From Candidula unifasciata (taxonomy: Eukaryota > Mollusca > Gastropoda > Stylommatophora > Geomitridae), in the NCBI GenBank assembly GCA_905116865.2, contig CAJHNH020000504.1:376957-440956 (forward strand): a stretch of DNA of 64,000 nt. The letters run 5' to 3'. Of the stretch, positions 24,569 to 35,789 are shown piece after piece. Each line of letters opens with the position of its first letter. The stretch's first letter is position 1. The position numbers and the translations under genes are program-made. Below the pieces are notes generated by a model. The model saw nothing but the letters and a program-made list of their open reading frames with translations, was not told the origin of the DNA and did no database searches.

Positions 24569-25416
24569 CTTAGTGCCACTATACCATTAATCTGGAAAGT
24601 ATGTGGCTTTTCTACCATCCCCTGGCTCGAACCCGAGACTGGATATGCGTGGGGACTGCCACCTGACATTCAACGCGCAATTAACTACACTGGAGTACCA
24701 GGCAACTTAAATGTTAAAGGAATATTCTTACAGTATCATGAAACGAGAAGGAAATAGTTAGTGGCATTCTTCAGGATCTGAATATCGAGGGGGACCTGCC
24801 CATGGACAGTATCCTTTCTCAGAAATTGAAATACTTTGGTGGCAGTGTTAACCACATCACCCCAAAAAAATCAGTTTTTCAACTTTTATAGGTGTCTGAT
24901 GACATAATGACTTTAGGCAGTGACCAGTATGCATATATAACAGCTTTGGTATGGGTTGCAGCTGCACAAAGTGTTGACGTGGTGGGCGTAATTATGTTTA
25001 CAAACACAATATTTTAATGTGGTGTTTTTTAAAGATATTATTTGAGGTGAATGAAAATCAGTTTTTTTGTTTTAATTGTCATAATAAACTGATGATGATG
25101 TCACTTTGCTCTCAGTGGCTGTGTCATAAAACCTCTGTTTTTCTGATCAAAGGGAAGGAATGTGGTCATTTATTTGCTGCATTTGTATTAAGTGAAAAAT
25201 CACCTCTGCGCATAATTTTGCATCTAAATATGAAAAATCCTTCTTTTTTAATGACTTCAGGCAGCAATTACATCACAGCATGTCTGCTCGGTGGTCATAG
25301 GTTTCAATCTATTGGATTCTTATAAAGTCTCACCAAGACTCCCGATTTCCTCTGCTTTTTCTTCTCTTCATCTATGACAGTTTCAGAGAATTATAGCAAT
25401 GCATGTCTTTTTAAAG

Positions 25417-25779
25417 GGAGCTGCCGTGGTCTAGCCGCTAGATGCTCGCCTGCGGATCAGAAGGTCGTGTGTTCAGGTCCTGACAGGGGCTGGACTTTTT
25501 TCAAAAATGACCTTGGCTCCTAGGTCGACCCAGCCTTGAGTGGGTACCAAGTACAGTCTTGCAAAGTAAAAGTGGCCGGCGTGATGCTGACATCACCCAC
25601 TAAGTGCTGTTGGGTCTATAAAATATAGGTCTAGCCCTATATGCCTGAAAGCTTGGAAAAGGGTCGTTTACTTCTACAATGTCGTTTTGAAGAAATTTTC
25701 AAAAGGTCATTTTTTAGAATTTTTTGCGGTGAAAAGGGTTAAATACAATAACGGTTTCGAGATAACAAAATTGCAAAGT
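25417..25779 (+). mobile_element. tRNA-derived SINE with its head preserved
   Basis: The 5' head resembles a tRNA, with an A-box-like TGGTCTAGCCGCTAGATG and a B-box-like GTGTTCAGGTCC. It is followed by a body of about 290 bp also found at 5636-5982 and 10468-10645. The 3' part runs through TTTTTTGCGGTGAAAAGGG to AACAAAATTGCAAAG. It would be transcribed by RNA polymerase III and moved by a partner LINE that I cannot name from the sequence. Confidence 0.8.
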
Positions 25780-25784
25780 ACAAC

Positions 25785-25930
25785 TTCTGGAAGAAGAGAC
25801 AGAATTCAACAAGACTGATGGTTGACAAAGGTTATTAAGAACACCCTGGGCTTGAAAGTTCATGAAGCAGGATAATAGGTAGGGGACTGAGTGGATTTCC
25901 AACATGCTGTGAGGAAAGCAGTGTTCTGCA
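25785..25930 (+). mobile_element. 3' end of an RTE-like LINE
   Basis: Broken + strand frames give the same tail as at 3668-3886: an RQ..W-like start, then LGLKVHEAG, then a short Cys-containing end. It directly follows the SINE. Confidence 0.45.
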
Positions 25931-26085
25931 GAAAACCTGCTATATGATAATGATGATTAATATTTTTTTCTAATAATCACTTAAACATGTTGCAGTAGAA
26001 CGTAAATTTAAAAAAAAAGTAAGTTCACTAATTTTCATGGTCATAGTCTTGACAAGATATACATACAATTTATGACATAAGTTAC

Positions 26086-26217
26086 CTGGGAAAGTCTTGT
26101 TACATTTTTCTCCATTATTAACTGATCATCTGTTGTAGTTTTTCGGTACACAGGATTATCAAAGTTGAATGACTTCCCATTTCTAGACTTATACTTTTTC
26201 AACAGTACGAAGGCAAC
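26086..26217 (-). CDS. LDLR/VLDLR-like receptor, cytoplasmic exon with NPxY signal (exon G)
   Basis: 132 nt, phase 0 at both ends, bounded by TTCCCATAG and GTAACT. It encodes VAFVLLKKYKSRNG, the end of the membrane helix and its basic stop-transfer residues, then SFNFDNPVYRKTTTDDQL, then EKNVTRLSQ. FDNPVY is the clathrin-adaptor internalisation motif of LDLR-family receptors. The FDNPVYRKTT context is closest, from memory, to VLDLR and insect lipophorin receptors rather than LRP1 or LRP4. Confidence 0.9.
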
Positions 26218-27005
26218 CTATGGGAAGTTACATAGTATCTTTTATAAGGTGTGATATTAAAACTGAAACAGTCAAACTGAACATTAAATCTAATTTAATG
26301 CGGAAAACAAATTTAAATTAACAAATATTATAGGTCAAACAACTAGACTTCAAATTTAGAATTAGATTACTGTCTTTTGAATATTTAAGTGAATTACATA
26401 TGCATACACACACACTTTTACAAAGTTATCAAAATATGTACTTAGCAAGAAAATAAACAAATTGTAAGCATTTTAAATACGTTTCATTAGATTTTGAATA
26501 AATCTGTGAGACTTCTGATTAATGGCCATTATATGGTGAGGCACAGACTCATGCTAAGCTGAAGAGAGTTGAGAGTAGGAACAGTGAAGAGACATGATCA
26601 AAACAGCTTCGATAACAGATTTACCCAATGAATCATTATTCATGCAGATGTATTATTATACTGACACACTGGTCAAAATAGTGCTTTTGCCAAGAACCCT
26701 CATACTCTCTCTGCCTCTCAACACAGAGCCATCTGTATATATAGATCAATGTATCATATACCAATAAAAATTGGAAATATTTTTGATGGGAACGGATTAA
26801 TCATTCTCCCTTTATTTTTTGGGGAAAATATGTTTGGCATATATACAAGGAACCAGAACGAATTAAGGACGCATTCCAAAGTACCACTGTACTTCTATTT
26901 CCCATCTCTCACAGCACCACTCTCTGCATTTAGAATGTGTCTGTATGTATGTGTTTCAAATTAACTTAAACATATACGTATTAAACATATAACACATTCA
27001 CTCAC

Positions 27006-27265
27006 TATAAATGTAAGAAGTCCAAAAACAATCAAAATGATAATAACGATTCCAGCAATAAATCCAACACTCTCCTTCTTCTCTAAAATCTCAATGTAAG
27101 TTGTATTCACAGCTGTGTCTGGAAAAGTCTGGGGAACTTTAATATGTGATTTGACAGGTGTCGCTTCTGTGAGCATAGTCACAGGTTCAGAAGACTGAGG
27201 ATGGTTTTTGCTGATGTTATCTGTATACTTCTGCTGATTGGCCTTGGTATTCATAGCTTCATCAG
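27006..27265 (-). CDS. LDLR/VLDLR-like receptor, stalk and transmembrane exon (exon F)
   Basis: 260 nt, entered in phase 1 after a TTTCTTTCTTCAG acceptor and leaving in phase 0 at GTGAGT. After the junction residue it encodes a Ser/Thr/Pro-containing stalk of about 55 residues (NHPQSSEPVTMLTEATPV), in the place of the O-glycosylated segment of LDLR, then a hydrophobic helix, GFIAGIVIIILIVFGLLTFI, which continues into exon G. Confidence 0.88.
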
Positions 27266-28040
27266 CTGAAGAAAGAAAGACACTATTTGATACATACATC
27301 ATACTAGTACAGTCTATTAACTTTTTCAACTAAAAAATAGTACCCTTTATTTAAAACAGATGAATGCTGTAGAGCTGTGTACAGAATTACTAGAAAAACC
27401 ACAATTCAACTAGAAAGCTTATTAACAGAAATATTCAAGCGCATCAAGCTGGTTTCATCAAAAGTCTTTATCAATGAAGAAAACAACAATACTTCATATA
27501 AATGAAAAATATTACGGTTACGTAAACCTTATTTGATATAAACAGGTAAATATCAATACTTGCTCATTTTAATTTTGCTATCATGAGGATTACTTCACTG
27601 TGGGATTATTTTATTTTATTTCTGCAGTAAAATATACCTTTTAATATGTTTGCTGATAAAGGCTTTGGTTGAAACATTTGCTCGTCTGTGTCATTTTGTC
27701 AGGCTTCCTTGTTGCATTTTTTGTTTATTCAGTCAAGCTGTTGTCTAACATATTCCTCAAAGTAATAGAAACATAATAATATTTCTCTAAATTCACCGGT
27801 AAAGAAACATAAAAATCCACTAATACCAGATTAGTAAAAAACAATGAAAATGTTAAAAAAAAAATAAAAAATTAATAATAATAATAATAATAATAATCAA
27901 CATGTCTGAAAACACACTAATCCACAAATTAAACTAGCCACAGGTATCAGCAAGCAGTTCCACTCTAGCTATGCTATGTGAGAAAACAAACTAAACTGTT
28001 CTGCAGCAAGTAACTTTTAACAAATGAGAGATTTATGTGT
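27266..28040. other. intron sequence without recognised elements
   Basis: AT-rich DNA containing a short TAA array at about 27870-27898. Nothing else is recognised. Confidence 0.4.
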
Positions 28041-28044
28041 TGTG

Positions 28045-28212
28045 GCATGGAACATCAATGCATGAATGACAACACTAAAGAAAGCAGGTTGACAAGGATT
28101 GGCATGGAACATCAATGCATGAATGACAACACTAAAGAAAGCAGGTTAACAAGGATTGGCATGGAACATCAATGCATGAATGACAACACTAAAGAAAACA
28201 GGTTGACAAGGA
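28045..28212. repeat. 57-bp tandem repeat, three units
   Basis: Three nearly identical 57-bp units, a multiple of three, so one frame stays open through all of them (19 residues each, GMEHQCMNDNTKESRLTRI). Read in another frame the unit begins AWNINA, like the start of an APE endonuclease of LINEs. It may be a tandem expansion of a LINE 5' coding fragment. Confidence 0.8.
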
Positions 28213-28499
28213 TCATGGTTTTTTAAACCAGTCAGAAAGCCACTTGATGAAAGAGTTGATGATCCTCTACTGCTATTAAATTAGTACAAATGTGGGAGGA
28301 AAGAAGGTCACTTCTATCACATTTTGGCATACAGTGAATATGGCATCAGGTTTATAATTTCCTGACCAAATGGCAAACAGGGCAAGCTGTGGTTAATATC
28401 ATGTTTGCCATGAAAATATTCCAAGATTGGGGTGATTCTGGGCCATGTACTTTACTGAAAACAGCTGAATGCACTAGCTACTATCCAGCAGACTTATAT

Positions 28500-29500
28500 A
28501 TGAAAGACGAATTAAGAATCAACATCATAGCACTCCAGACACTCCCATAAGTGCTCCCTTCCCATCTTCAGCAGCAAGCAAAGAGTTCCAACTCTGATGG
28601 CACCAGTAACTGTCTGATTGTTTATCCGCCTCACCCTTCCGTTGACTGTTGAGTGCCGGCCACATCCTCTGATAACTCCTTGCAACGCCATTCTCCTCAG
28701 ACCATAATGATTTGGCTGTGCCTCCACACTATTTACTCACTCCCAAGGGGCCCTCACAATATCTAGTTGTCATATATCAATTTACCACCAAGTGGTGCAG
28801 AACCAGCCTGTTTATTTCCCAACACACTAGCATGACCTGGATAAAATATTCAAAGTATGCTGAAGTGATGCTTGCTACTTTGCATGGAGCATGCCATTTG
28901 TTGAACTTCTGATTTTGCAGCACCAGCAGGCCAGTCCTGGCACAAATGACCCAAAATAATAAGAACCCTACATAAGTCTGAAACTTGCCCGGACACTTTG
29001 ACCCACTCCTCTACTCGCCCAATTTTATCAAGTCTGCACAAGTCTAATTGTATCTTCAGTTTGCACCATCCAAGACCTTCCTCTTTTCAGGGCTTCATGC
29101 AGGAGGTGCTTCTTGTCTGCAGCTACTCTGAGATTTGACTTTGCCTGCAGAACTTTGAGCTTAACTGCAACAGTAGGCAGTGCAAGTGTATATCACATAC
29201 ATACTACCGGGATATCTCTTGTACATCCCAGAATTACCCATATAGCTTCATTCTGTACGCATTCAAGATTTATCAGCTTACTTTTTGATAAGGTGAGCAT
29301 TTCAAGACCATAATCTATCACTGACAGGATCACATGCTTGAACATTGTGAACAGCATTCATTGTTCCATGTCCACTGCTGCCATAATCTTGAGAGCACAG
29401 TCCTTTTTGGCATTTCTCTGCAAGTACCTCCACATGATCCCTAAAGGATAGGCTTCTATCGATCGAAAATATTGTCCAGACAGCACCATAAAACAACCGT
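28500..29500 (-). mobile_element. 5'-truncated I-like LINE copy (RT thumb to C-terminal knuckle)
   Basis: On the minus strand the copy starts at about 29500 with an RT-thumb block (SIDRSLSFRDHVEVLAEKC). It runs through decayed connection and RNase H remnants (PGHA-like region near 28840) to the C-terminal RVRRINNQTVTGAI and WECLECYDVD. Many stops are present. The next I-like copy, in the same orientation, abuts it on the right. Confidence 0.65.
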
Positions 29501-29511
29501 TTTTTCTGAGT

Positions 29512-32095
29512 TTATGTTCCAGTACTGATGGTACCAGTCACAATCTGATTATATGTCCGTCTTGCCTTTCCTCTGAGTGTAGTGAGCCGGCTACACCCTC
29601 TGGTTACACCCAGGTGCCTCATTCTCTCCAGGCCATAATAATTTTGTTTCCCTACTAATTCCATTGTTTGTTCCCAAAGGGCCTTGACCACATCCGCTTT
29701 GTCATGTATTAATTCACCACTCAGTGATGCAGATCCAGCCAATCTGTCTACCTGTTTGTTCATTACCCATAACGTCGGCATGGCCTAGAGAAAAAATCCA
29801 AAGTATGCTCATTAACCATGACCTTCCCAGTGAAGCTTGCCACTCTGTTTGAAACATCCCTGCCTTCACCTTTCTCAGCATGCTTTCAGAGCCTGTTACA
29901 TTTAAAACATGTGTATGCATCTTGTTCTCTAGCCACCAGAGAGCTGCAGTTACTGCCTCCACCTCCATTCTCTTGCCTATCCCCTGCCTATATGCAACAT
30001 CATCGTCTGTAAAGGTCAATATCCTTCCAACATCTGGTGCTTCAAGTTCTGCAATCTTGCTTGTATACACACTGAAGACACTGGTGAAACTGCAGAACCC
30101 TGGTGTAGTCCCGGGGTGATGTTACATGGTTCTGAGGTCCACATGGTTATTCAGTTCACAAGCCATGGACAAACCGCTTTCTCCATGAGCGCAGATATCA
30201 AAATATCATATCTGACTCAATTGTAGACATCCTCAAGATCAAGTGCTGCCACAACTACCTCCTGTCTATTCTGGAACCCCTCATAACATCAAAAGCAAAA
30301 GTAACTGCATTTGGCCAGGTATCTTGCTGTGGTCTGTAACTACCAAAACCTTTTGGCAGGAGCTCTTTGCTGAAACCACTGAGTCTTTAATGGTCTTTGC
30401 CTGGTTTTGGAAGTGAGATTAAGAAGCTGTGTACCCAGTTCCGGGGTACTGAAGCTGTTCTGATGCTCTGGTTGAAGTAAAAAGCCATCTCCCTCAAGTC
30501 TTCATCACTCATGCTCTTCCTGTGGGCATACCTGACTCCGCTTGGTCCCGGTGCATGTCTTTTGCTTTTTGCAGTATACATTTTATATCCTCCACCCTAA
30601 TGATATCCTGAAAATAATTATCATTTATAGTACTAGGCACGTTATCTCTAACAGAATTTCTAAGCTCCCTATCATTATGATCAGTTTGGGCTGTAAATCT
30701 CTTCAAAAGTACTTCCCCTTTATCTTTGTCTGTTGTCACTGGCATACCATTATCAGTGTATGAAATGCCTGTTGTAACAGGCCGATCTTTTTTTTTGGTG
30801 TGCATCTGTCTGTAAAGTTTCCAAAACCTACCTAGTGATTTATCCTCTCCAATTTCGCATACCTACCGATTTATCCATTCCAGTTTCGCCTACCTATTGA
30901 TTTATCCCCTCCAATTTCGCTTATAAAATGTTCCCATTTAACCTTTTTTGCATCTGTGCACACCACTTGAACTCTTCTACTTTTTCTTTTTGAACTCTTT
31001 CTAGCTTCTCGACATTCTGTAATTGTTTAAATGCTGCTTGCTTTGCTTTCCATGCCTGTTCTACTTCTTGAGTCCACCACGGAGGCTGCAAAAAGCAGAG
31101 GTTTTGGTTCTGCTGCATACTTTCTGTAAAAGGTGTCCAAGAAGGGTACTGATCCTCTTATACTGATAAGTATTGTGCATACTCACAGCCATGCTAGTTT
31201 TAGAAATCAAGACTGAATATGGCACATGGTCACTTCCATTATCGCCATTTTGTGTCCAGCACTGCTGAAAGGGTAACTGCTGAAAGGGTAACAAACACCA
31301 AATCAATAGCTGTGTCTGCATCACCAGGTCTCGTTGCCATTCTAAATGGCCTACTGTCATCTACACAGACTAAGTCTGGACTCACTATAGCATTTGCTAA
31401 AGCATTTCCTAGTCTATTTTCACCAGTATTGTCCCATGCTCTGTTCTGTGTACTGAAATCCCCACAAAAGAGAAGCCTATTACCAGGGATTTCCTCCAAC
31501 TCTTTGAGCCAGTCCTAATGTTCCTTTGTGATAAGAGAGTCAACAGCAGCATAAACATTTACTACATTACAAGATGTGACCCCATTATCTATCTGTATAC
31601 CCTGAACCTCTAGTTTACTATGATTCCATTGCCTCATTTCAAGAACCTCATGCTTCAACCCATTCTTCACGAGCAGACATTGCACATGTCTTCCCAGTTG
31701 GGTAGAATTTATATAACTAATGTATCTAGGACACTCATATCTGGCCACTACTCTGTGTGTAGTATCTTGTGCTGCATTTTCTATCAGATCAACATTACAA
31801 CATTTGCTGATGTAGACTGAGCAGAGATGCCCAGCTGAATTCCCCCCCTCCCCCCACCTCCCATGTCACTATGTCTATAACCCGACAGATCATACTGAAT
31901 GTCAAGGGTCATGCTGGGTGTGAACTGCTTCCGCTTGTTGGAAAAGGTAACATTAGACATCTTGTCAGAGTATTGCAGTGTCAGGTCTTTGAGGCCGGCT
32001 GATCCCCGTTCTGTAACTTTGGCTCTGAGCCAGATAACAGGAAGTGATTCGATCCACTTCATCGTAACCTGTGTTTTTTGATGATAGCCAGACAT
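29512..32095 (-). mobile_element. long decayed I-like LINE copy (endonuclease to RNase H)
   Basis: Minus-strand order: a diverged N-terminal region (32095-31784), APE endonuclease pieces (NVVNVYAAVDSLI near 31560; LLFCGDFSTQNRAW near 31460), a linker, RT fingers (KRHAPGPSGVRYAHRKSM, WVHSFLISLPKPGK near 30400) and RNase H (EVEAVTAALWWLENK, SLGHADVMGNEQTGR near 29780). It ends in a LRGKARRTYNQIVTGTI tail. The RT palm with its YxDD box is largely missing between about 30110 and 30390. Several frameshifts are present. It belongs to the same family as the fragments at 33040, 42640, 47006, 54361 and 61818. Confidence 0.75.
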
Positions 32096-32466
32096 GCATC
32101 GTCACTGCCAACCACATACAAAAGTGTCACTTAATGTATGGTAAACTAGACAGGACCGAACTTACCACCCTGACATGTGTGTACACTTGTACACTTACCT
32201 ACACTATCCTACAGCATCACAAGCGACACTGACACATCCACATTTGTACATATAGCAAATTCCAACAAAGGCAACAATGTTTTGTTATTTTGTTATACAT
32301 ACTGAAGGTCGAGAAAAGATTCATCACATCTTAGGGTGATCGGTGCACACCAACTGGAGAACTTATATGTAAGACAATGCGATGCAGTTCATGTTGTTTT
32401 ACAAACATTCTCTCGCCTCTCTAGAACATCACATATTTTAATGCAGTCATTAAATATATTACTTAC

Positions 32467-32610
32467 ACTGCTTGCAATTGAAATGATCCAATACCATATG
32501 ATCTGGACATGCACAAACAGACCATTTTGGCACATAACTTTTCTTGACTTGAGGCACAGGAAGGCATAAATGCGAGCAGCCACCATTATCATCCCCACAA
32601 TGATTCACCA
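32467..32610 (-). CDS. LDLR/VLDLR-like receptor, EGF-like exon (exon E)
   Basis: 144 nt, phase 1 at both ends, with acceptor ATTTATTTCAG and donor GTAAGT. It encodes one EGF-like module: [16 protein letters not shown], then VCACP and a last Cys (FNCKQ), six cysteines in EGF spacing. This is the EGF-C position that closes the beta-propeller in LDLR-family receptors. The loop after HLCLP is longer than usual. Confidence 0.9.
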
Positions 32611-32689
32611 CTGAAATAAATGTGTATTTTAAAATTCACAAATAGGGGAACACATAGTCAGAGTTTGAAAACTAATTCTGAAAGATACA

Positions 32690-32825
32690 ATAGAAACCTT
32701 CTTTAAACGATATCTAAAACTTTGGATAACAATACAGCATCTTATACTAGAAACCTTCAATAAATTACATCTAAAAAATTTGGATAACAGTACAGCAAAC
32801 ATATTACACTAGAAACCTTCTAGGG
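32690..32825. repeat. tandem repeat of about 60-65 bp, left part
   Basis: Two units and the start of a third, each beginning TAGAAACCTTCT and containing GGATAACAATACAGCA. Two more units lie at 35449-35570. The I-like LINE piece between them appears to have been inserted into the array. Confidence 0.75.
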
Positions 32826-33039
32826 CAAGATGGCCAGTCATTATTGTGTTTTCTAACAGCCATTAATTATGCATAACGAGAATGAAAGTCATTCATTGTT
32901 TATAGTTAGTGTGATGCAGAAGTAACAAAGGAAGTCCATCTTTTTAAGATCTGTGCATCAGAGCTGAAACCATCTTGAAAATATGTTCAACAGCACGAGG
33001 TGGATTTGATGTATTTGTTGTCTACCTGACCACATTCAG

Positions 33040-35420
33040 CTATTGAAACAAGTCACAGATGAGAAGACTGCTGGTTTCAAATCTCTGGGTAAAATTTCTA
33101 AAACGGAGAAGTTGACAGAGTTCTGCATGATGATATGCAAAGACATATCACTAAAATTGTTCTGGTACTTGCATAGAAGCATGAAAAAGGCGCCAAATTG
33201 CCAGAACATGTTTAAGACATTTGTAATGCAAATGACATGGAGAAAAATGATGGTGTGCATGTGGATGAAATTAGGGCTGTGTTCAGGCGAGCAAAAAAGA
33301 GTGCACCGGGTCCGCATGGCATCTGCTATGGAGATATTTCTCAGCTGTCTGATAAAGAGTTGGAGGAACTGGCGAGTATCTACAACAGCAGTATTGAAAG
33401 TGCGACAATCGATGAAGAATGGCTGCATAGTTATCTGTTACCTTTGCCAAGGCCTGGTAAAGACCAGACAACAATACATGGCTACTGTGTAATCACAATG
33501 CAGAATACAACTGGCAAGCTGTTGGAAAAGATAGTTGCCAAGAAAATATGCCATCTTGAACAGTCAGGCCTTCTTCCACCCACCCTGGGAGGTTATCACC
33601 CAAACAGAGAGTTCTGGGGAAATGCAGTGATCTTTGCATATGATGTTTATGAGGGATTGCACTCGGGGATGGAAACTTGTGCTGCTGCAATTGGTCTTGA
33701 CTATGCACACAACAAGGCACCATTTGACTTTTTGATTGGACAGAAGTTGATCTTAGTCTCAGCCTGTTTCTCATTAATTTGATCTCATCGGCTCACTTTG
33801 AGGTGTTTAAATGCGGTAGTTGGGCATCTGAACCAATAACCATACACCCCGATCTGCCTCAAGGTTAACTTTATCCCCTAAACTTTTCAACATTTTCACC
33901 ATGAGGATCACAGGTGAGCAGATCAAGGACACTATCATAGGCTGATGATGTTCTGGTGTACCATCAAGGTAGAGACTGGAAGCAGATTGCCAAGGGCCTT
34001 CAGAAAGAACTTGATCACCTAAGCAGGTGGTTCAATGATGCCGGAGCGGTTGTCAATGTGTCAAAGTCAACTGTGCATGGTTTTCGCTGAATAACCATAT
34101 TATAAACACAATAACACCTACTGTCTGTATTCAGAGATTATGGAAAGAACTTGTTCAGTTAAGTATTTAGGAGTGTGTTTTAAGCGTAGTCTTGCTTTTT
34201 ATGAGCATGTGAACCACATGATAATGAAGAGAAAGGGAGGTTTGACGGCACTAAAGATTAAGGTTGCGACAAACTGTGAACATCACCTATTTTTCTTATA
34301 CCTAGGGTCTGATCCTTTCTGTAATTGAGTACCCTCTAGCAATTCTGACTCTTAGCTATACACAGACAGACAGACTAAATCAGATACAGAATGAGGCCCA
34401 GCGCATTACACTTGGTTGCACAAAAAATACAGCATGCAGAGCAATGAGTTACCTGTCTAATCTTCCAAATATGGAAGTGAGAACAGTGATCTGCCGAACA
34501 CGTGTGTATCTGTGTATCAGTGCTGACACACACCACCTATTACACAGTGAGATTCACAGGAAGAAGGGTAGCAGGTTGAAAAGAGGAAAATCTTGGGTGG
34601 GCCAGGCTGAGGACATTATTCAACAAGTTTGTTCAACTGAGGACATAGAACCTGGTGAGGGATGGATACGAGTGCCATCAGAGTTGGGTATATCCTTTTC
34701 AGTCTGCATAAAACTGGGTAAAGATTGCAAACAACGCCCATTAGTGGCTGAGGCAGAAGTGCAAGCCTTAATTCTTGAAAATTCTGCTAATGGAGGTGCA
34801 GTTATCTACACTGACGGATCTGTCATTCAACACGTAAAAAGTTCATGGGCTTTCACGGTTCTGGCTCAAGGGAAAACTGTAATAGAAGATAGCGGGTCTT
34901 TTGCCTCAACTACAAGTAGTTTGACTATTAAGGTGATGTTGGTAACAAAAGCAATGATGTGGCTAGAGACACAGCAGTTTTCGCATGCGTGCTTTACAAG
35001 TGATTCCATGAGCATGCTTAAGAAGATAAGAGACAGGATGGTTTCGAAGAAAATGGTTGGAGTCACTGATAAAATCTCGTCTGAAAAGAATTAGTTTCAT
35101 TTTTGCGCCAGGACACTCTGGGGTAAGAGGGAATGAACAAGCAAACTGGCTTGCTGGCAGGGCCACAGTAGATACAGGAAAATCAATGGACCAAGCATTC
35201 CCAATGCTCTCAAGGAGGCAGGATGAGAAGATGATTCAGGAAACGACCTTGAATCAGCAACGCTCAAAAGATTACAAGAACTTCAGGTCAAAAGAGATGT
35301 CACCAAACATGAACACTATACACATAGCCAAAAAGAGATTATTTTTTCAGTCGCCACACCCTGGGGAATACACTGAAGTAGTTATCCAAGAGCTTATGTA
35401 CTTGTCCGATGTGCAATGAG
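33040..35420 (+). mobile_element. decayed I-like LINE, RT to RNase H
   Basis: Plus-strand pieces in order: RT fingers (KKSAPGPHGICYGDISQLSD at about 33300, in a frame that starts near 33237), LLPLPRPGK, a broken palm around 33930 (ADDVLVYHQG), a thumb with VKYLGVCFKRSLAFYEHVN (34150), GSRLKRGKSWVGQAEDIIQQ (34580), RNase H (AVIYTDGSVIQHVKSSWAF at about 34800; SFIFAPGHSGVRGNEQANWL near 35100) and a short tail. There are at least four frame changes. Confidence 0.8.
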
Positions 35421-35448
35421 GACAATCTTTCGATTAACTATAAAAACT

Positions 35449-35570
35449 AGAAACCTTCTATAAACCATAGCTAAACAATGTGGACAACAATAAAGCAAAC
35501 ATATTAGATTAGAAACCTTCTATAAATTACATCTAAAATTTGTATAACAATACAGCAAACATACTTTGTT
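35449..35570. repeat. tandem repeat of about 60-65 bp, right part
   Basis: Two units beginning TAGAAACCTTCTATAAA, the same repeat as at 32690-32825. Confidence 0.75.
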
Positions 35571-35789
35571 AACAAAATCATGCCTGACTGAGTTATAGTA
35601 GTTGAACATTTGAAGCAATTAATCCTTGTCATTGGAGGTAAGAAAATAATTCTTGCATGCTATACATAGCTAGTTTTAACATATGGCTAGGAATTCTGGA
35701 AATTAATAAACAAGCTAAACAATTTCTTGAGGCCTGGGAAGTATGGATTTACAAATAATCCTCAGAACTCCTTCTCTTCTTTTTTTTCT

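Larger units (their letters stand above)
20190..26085 (-). other. last intron of the LDLR-like gene
   Basis: Bounded by GTAACT after exon G and TTCTCCAG before exon H. It contains the hAT element, LINE fragments, the 44-bp minisatellite and a tRNA-headed SINE. The rest (23521-24022 and 24569-25416) shows nothing recognisable. Confidence 0.5.

Noticed and set aside
24175..24669. Minus-strand frames with repeated MLKGFDAQDTEPNEPC units, as if a repeat protein
   Set aside because: They arise from the 44-bp minisatellite. The unit is not a multiple of three, so frames are kept open only locally, and there is no start, splice or domain support.
25417..25495. A functional tRNA gene
   Set aside because: Box A and B resemble a tRNA, but the sequence continues into a dispersed body found twice more, and the cloverleaf is imperfect. 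It is the head of a SINE.
26961..27329. Complete small membrane protein on the minus strand
   Set aside because: The frame contains splice signals at both sides and fits as the stalk and membrane exon of the receptor. Residues outside 27006-27265 are intron.
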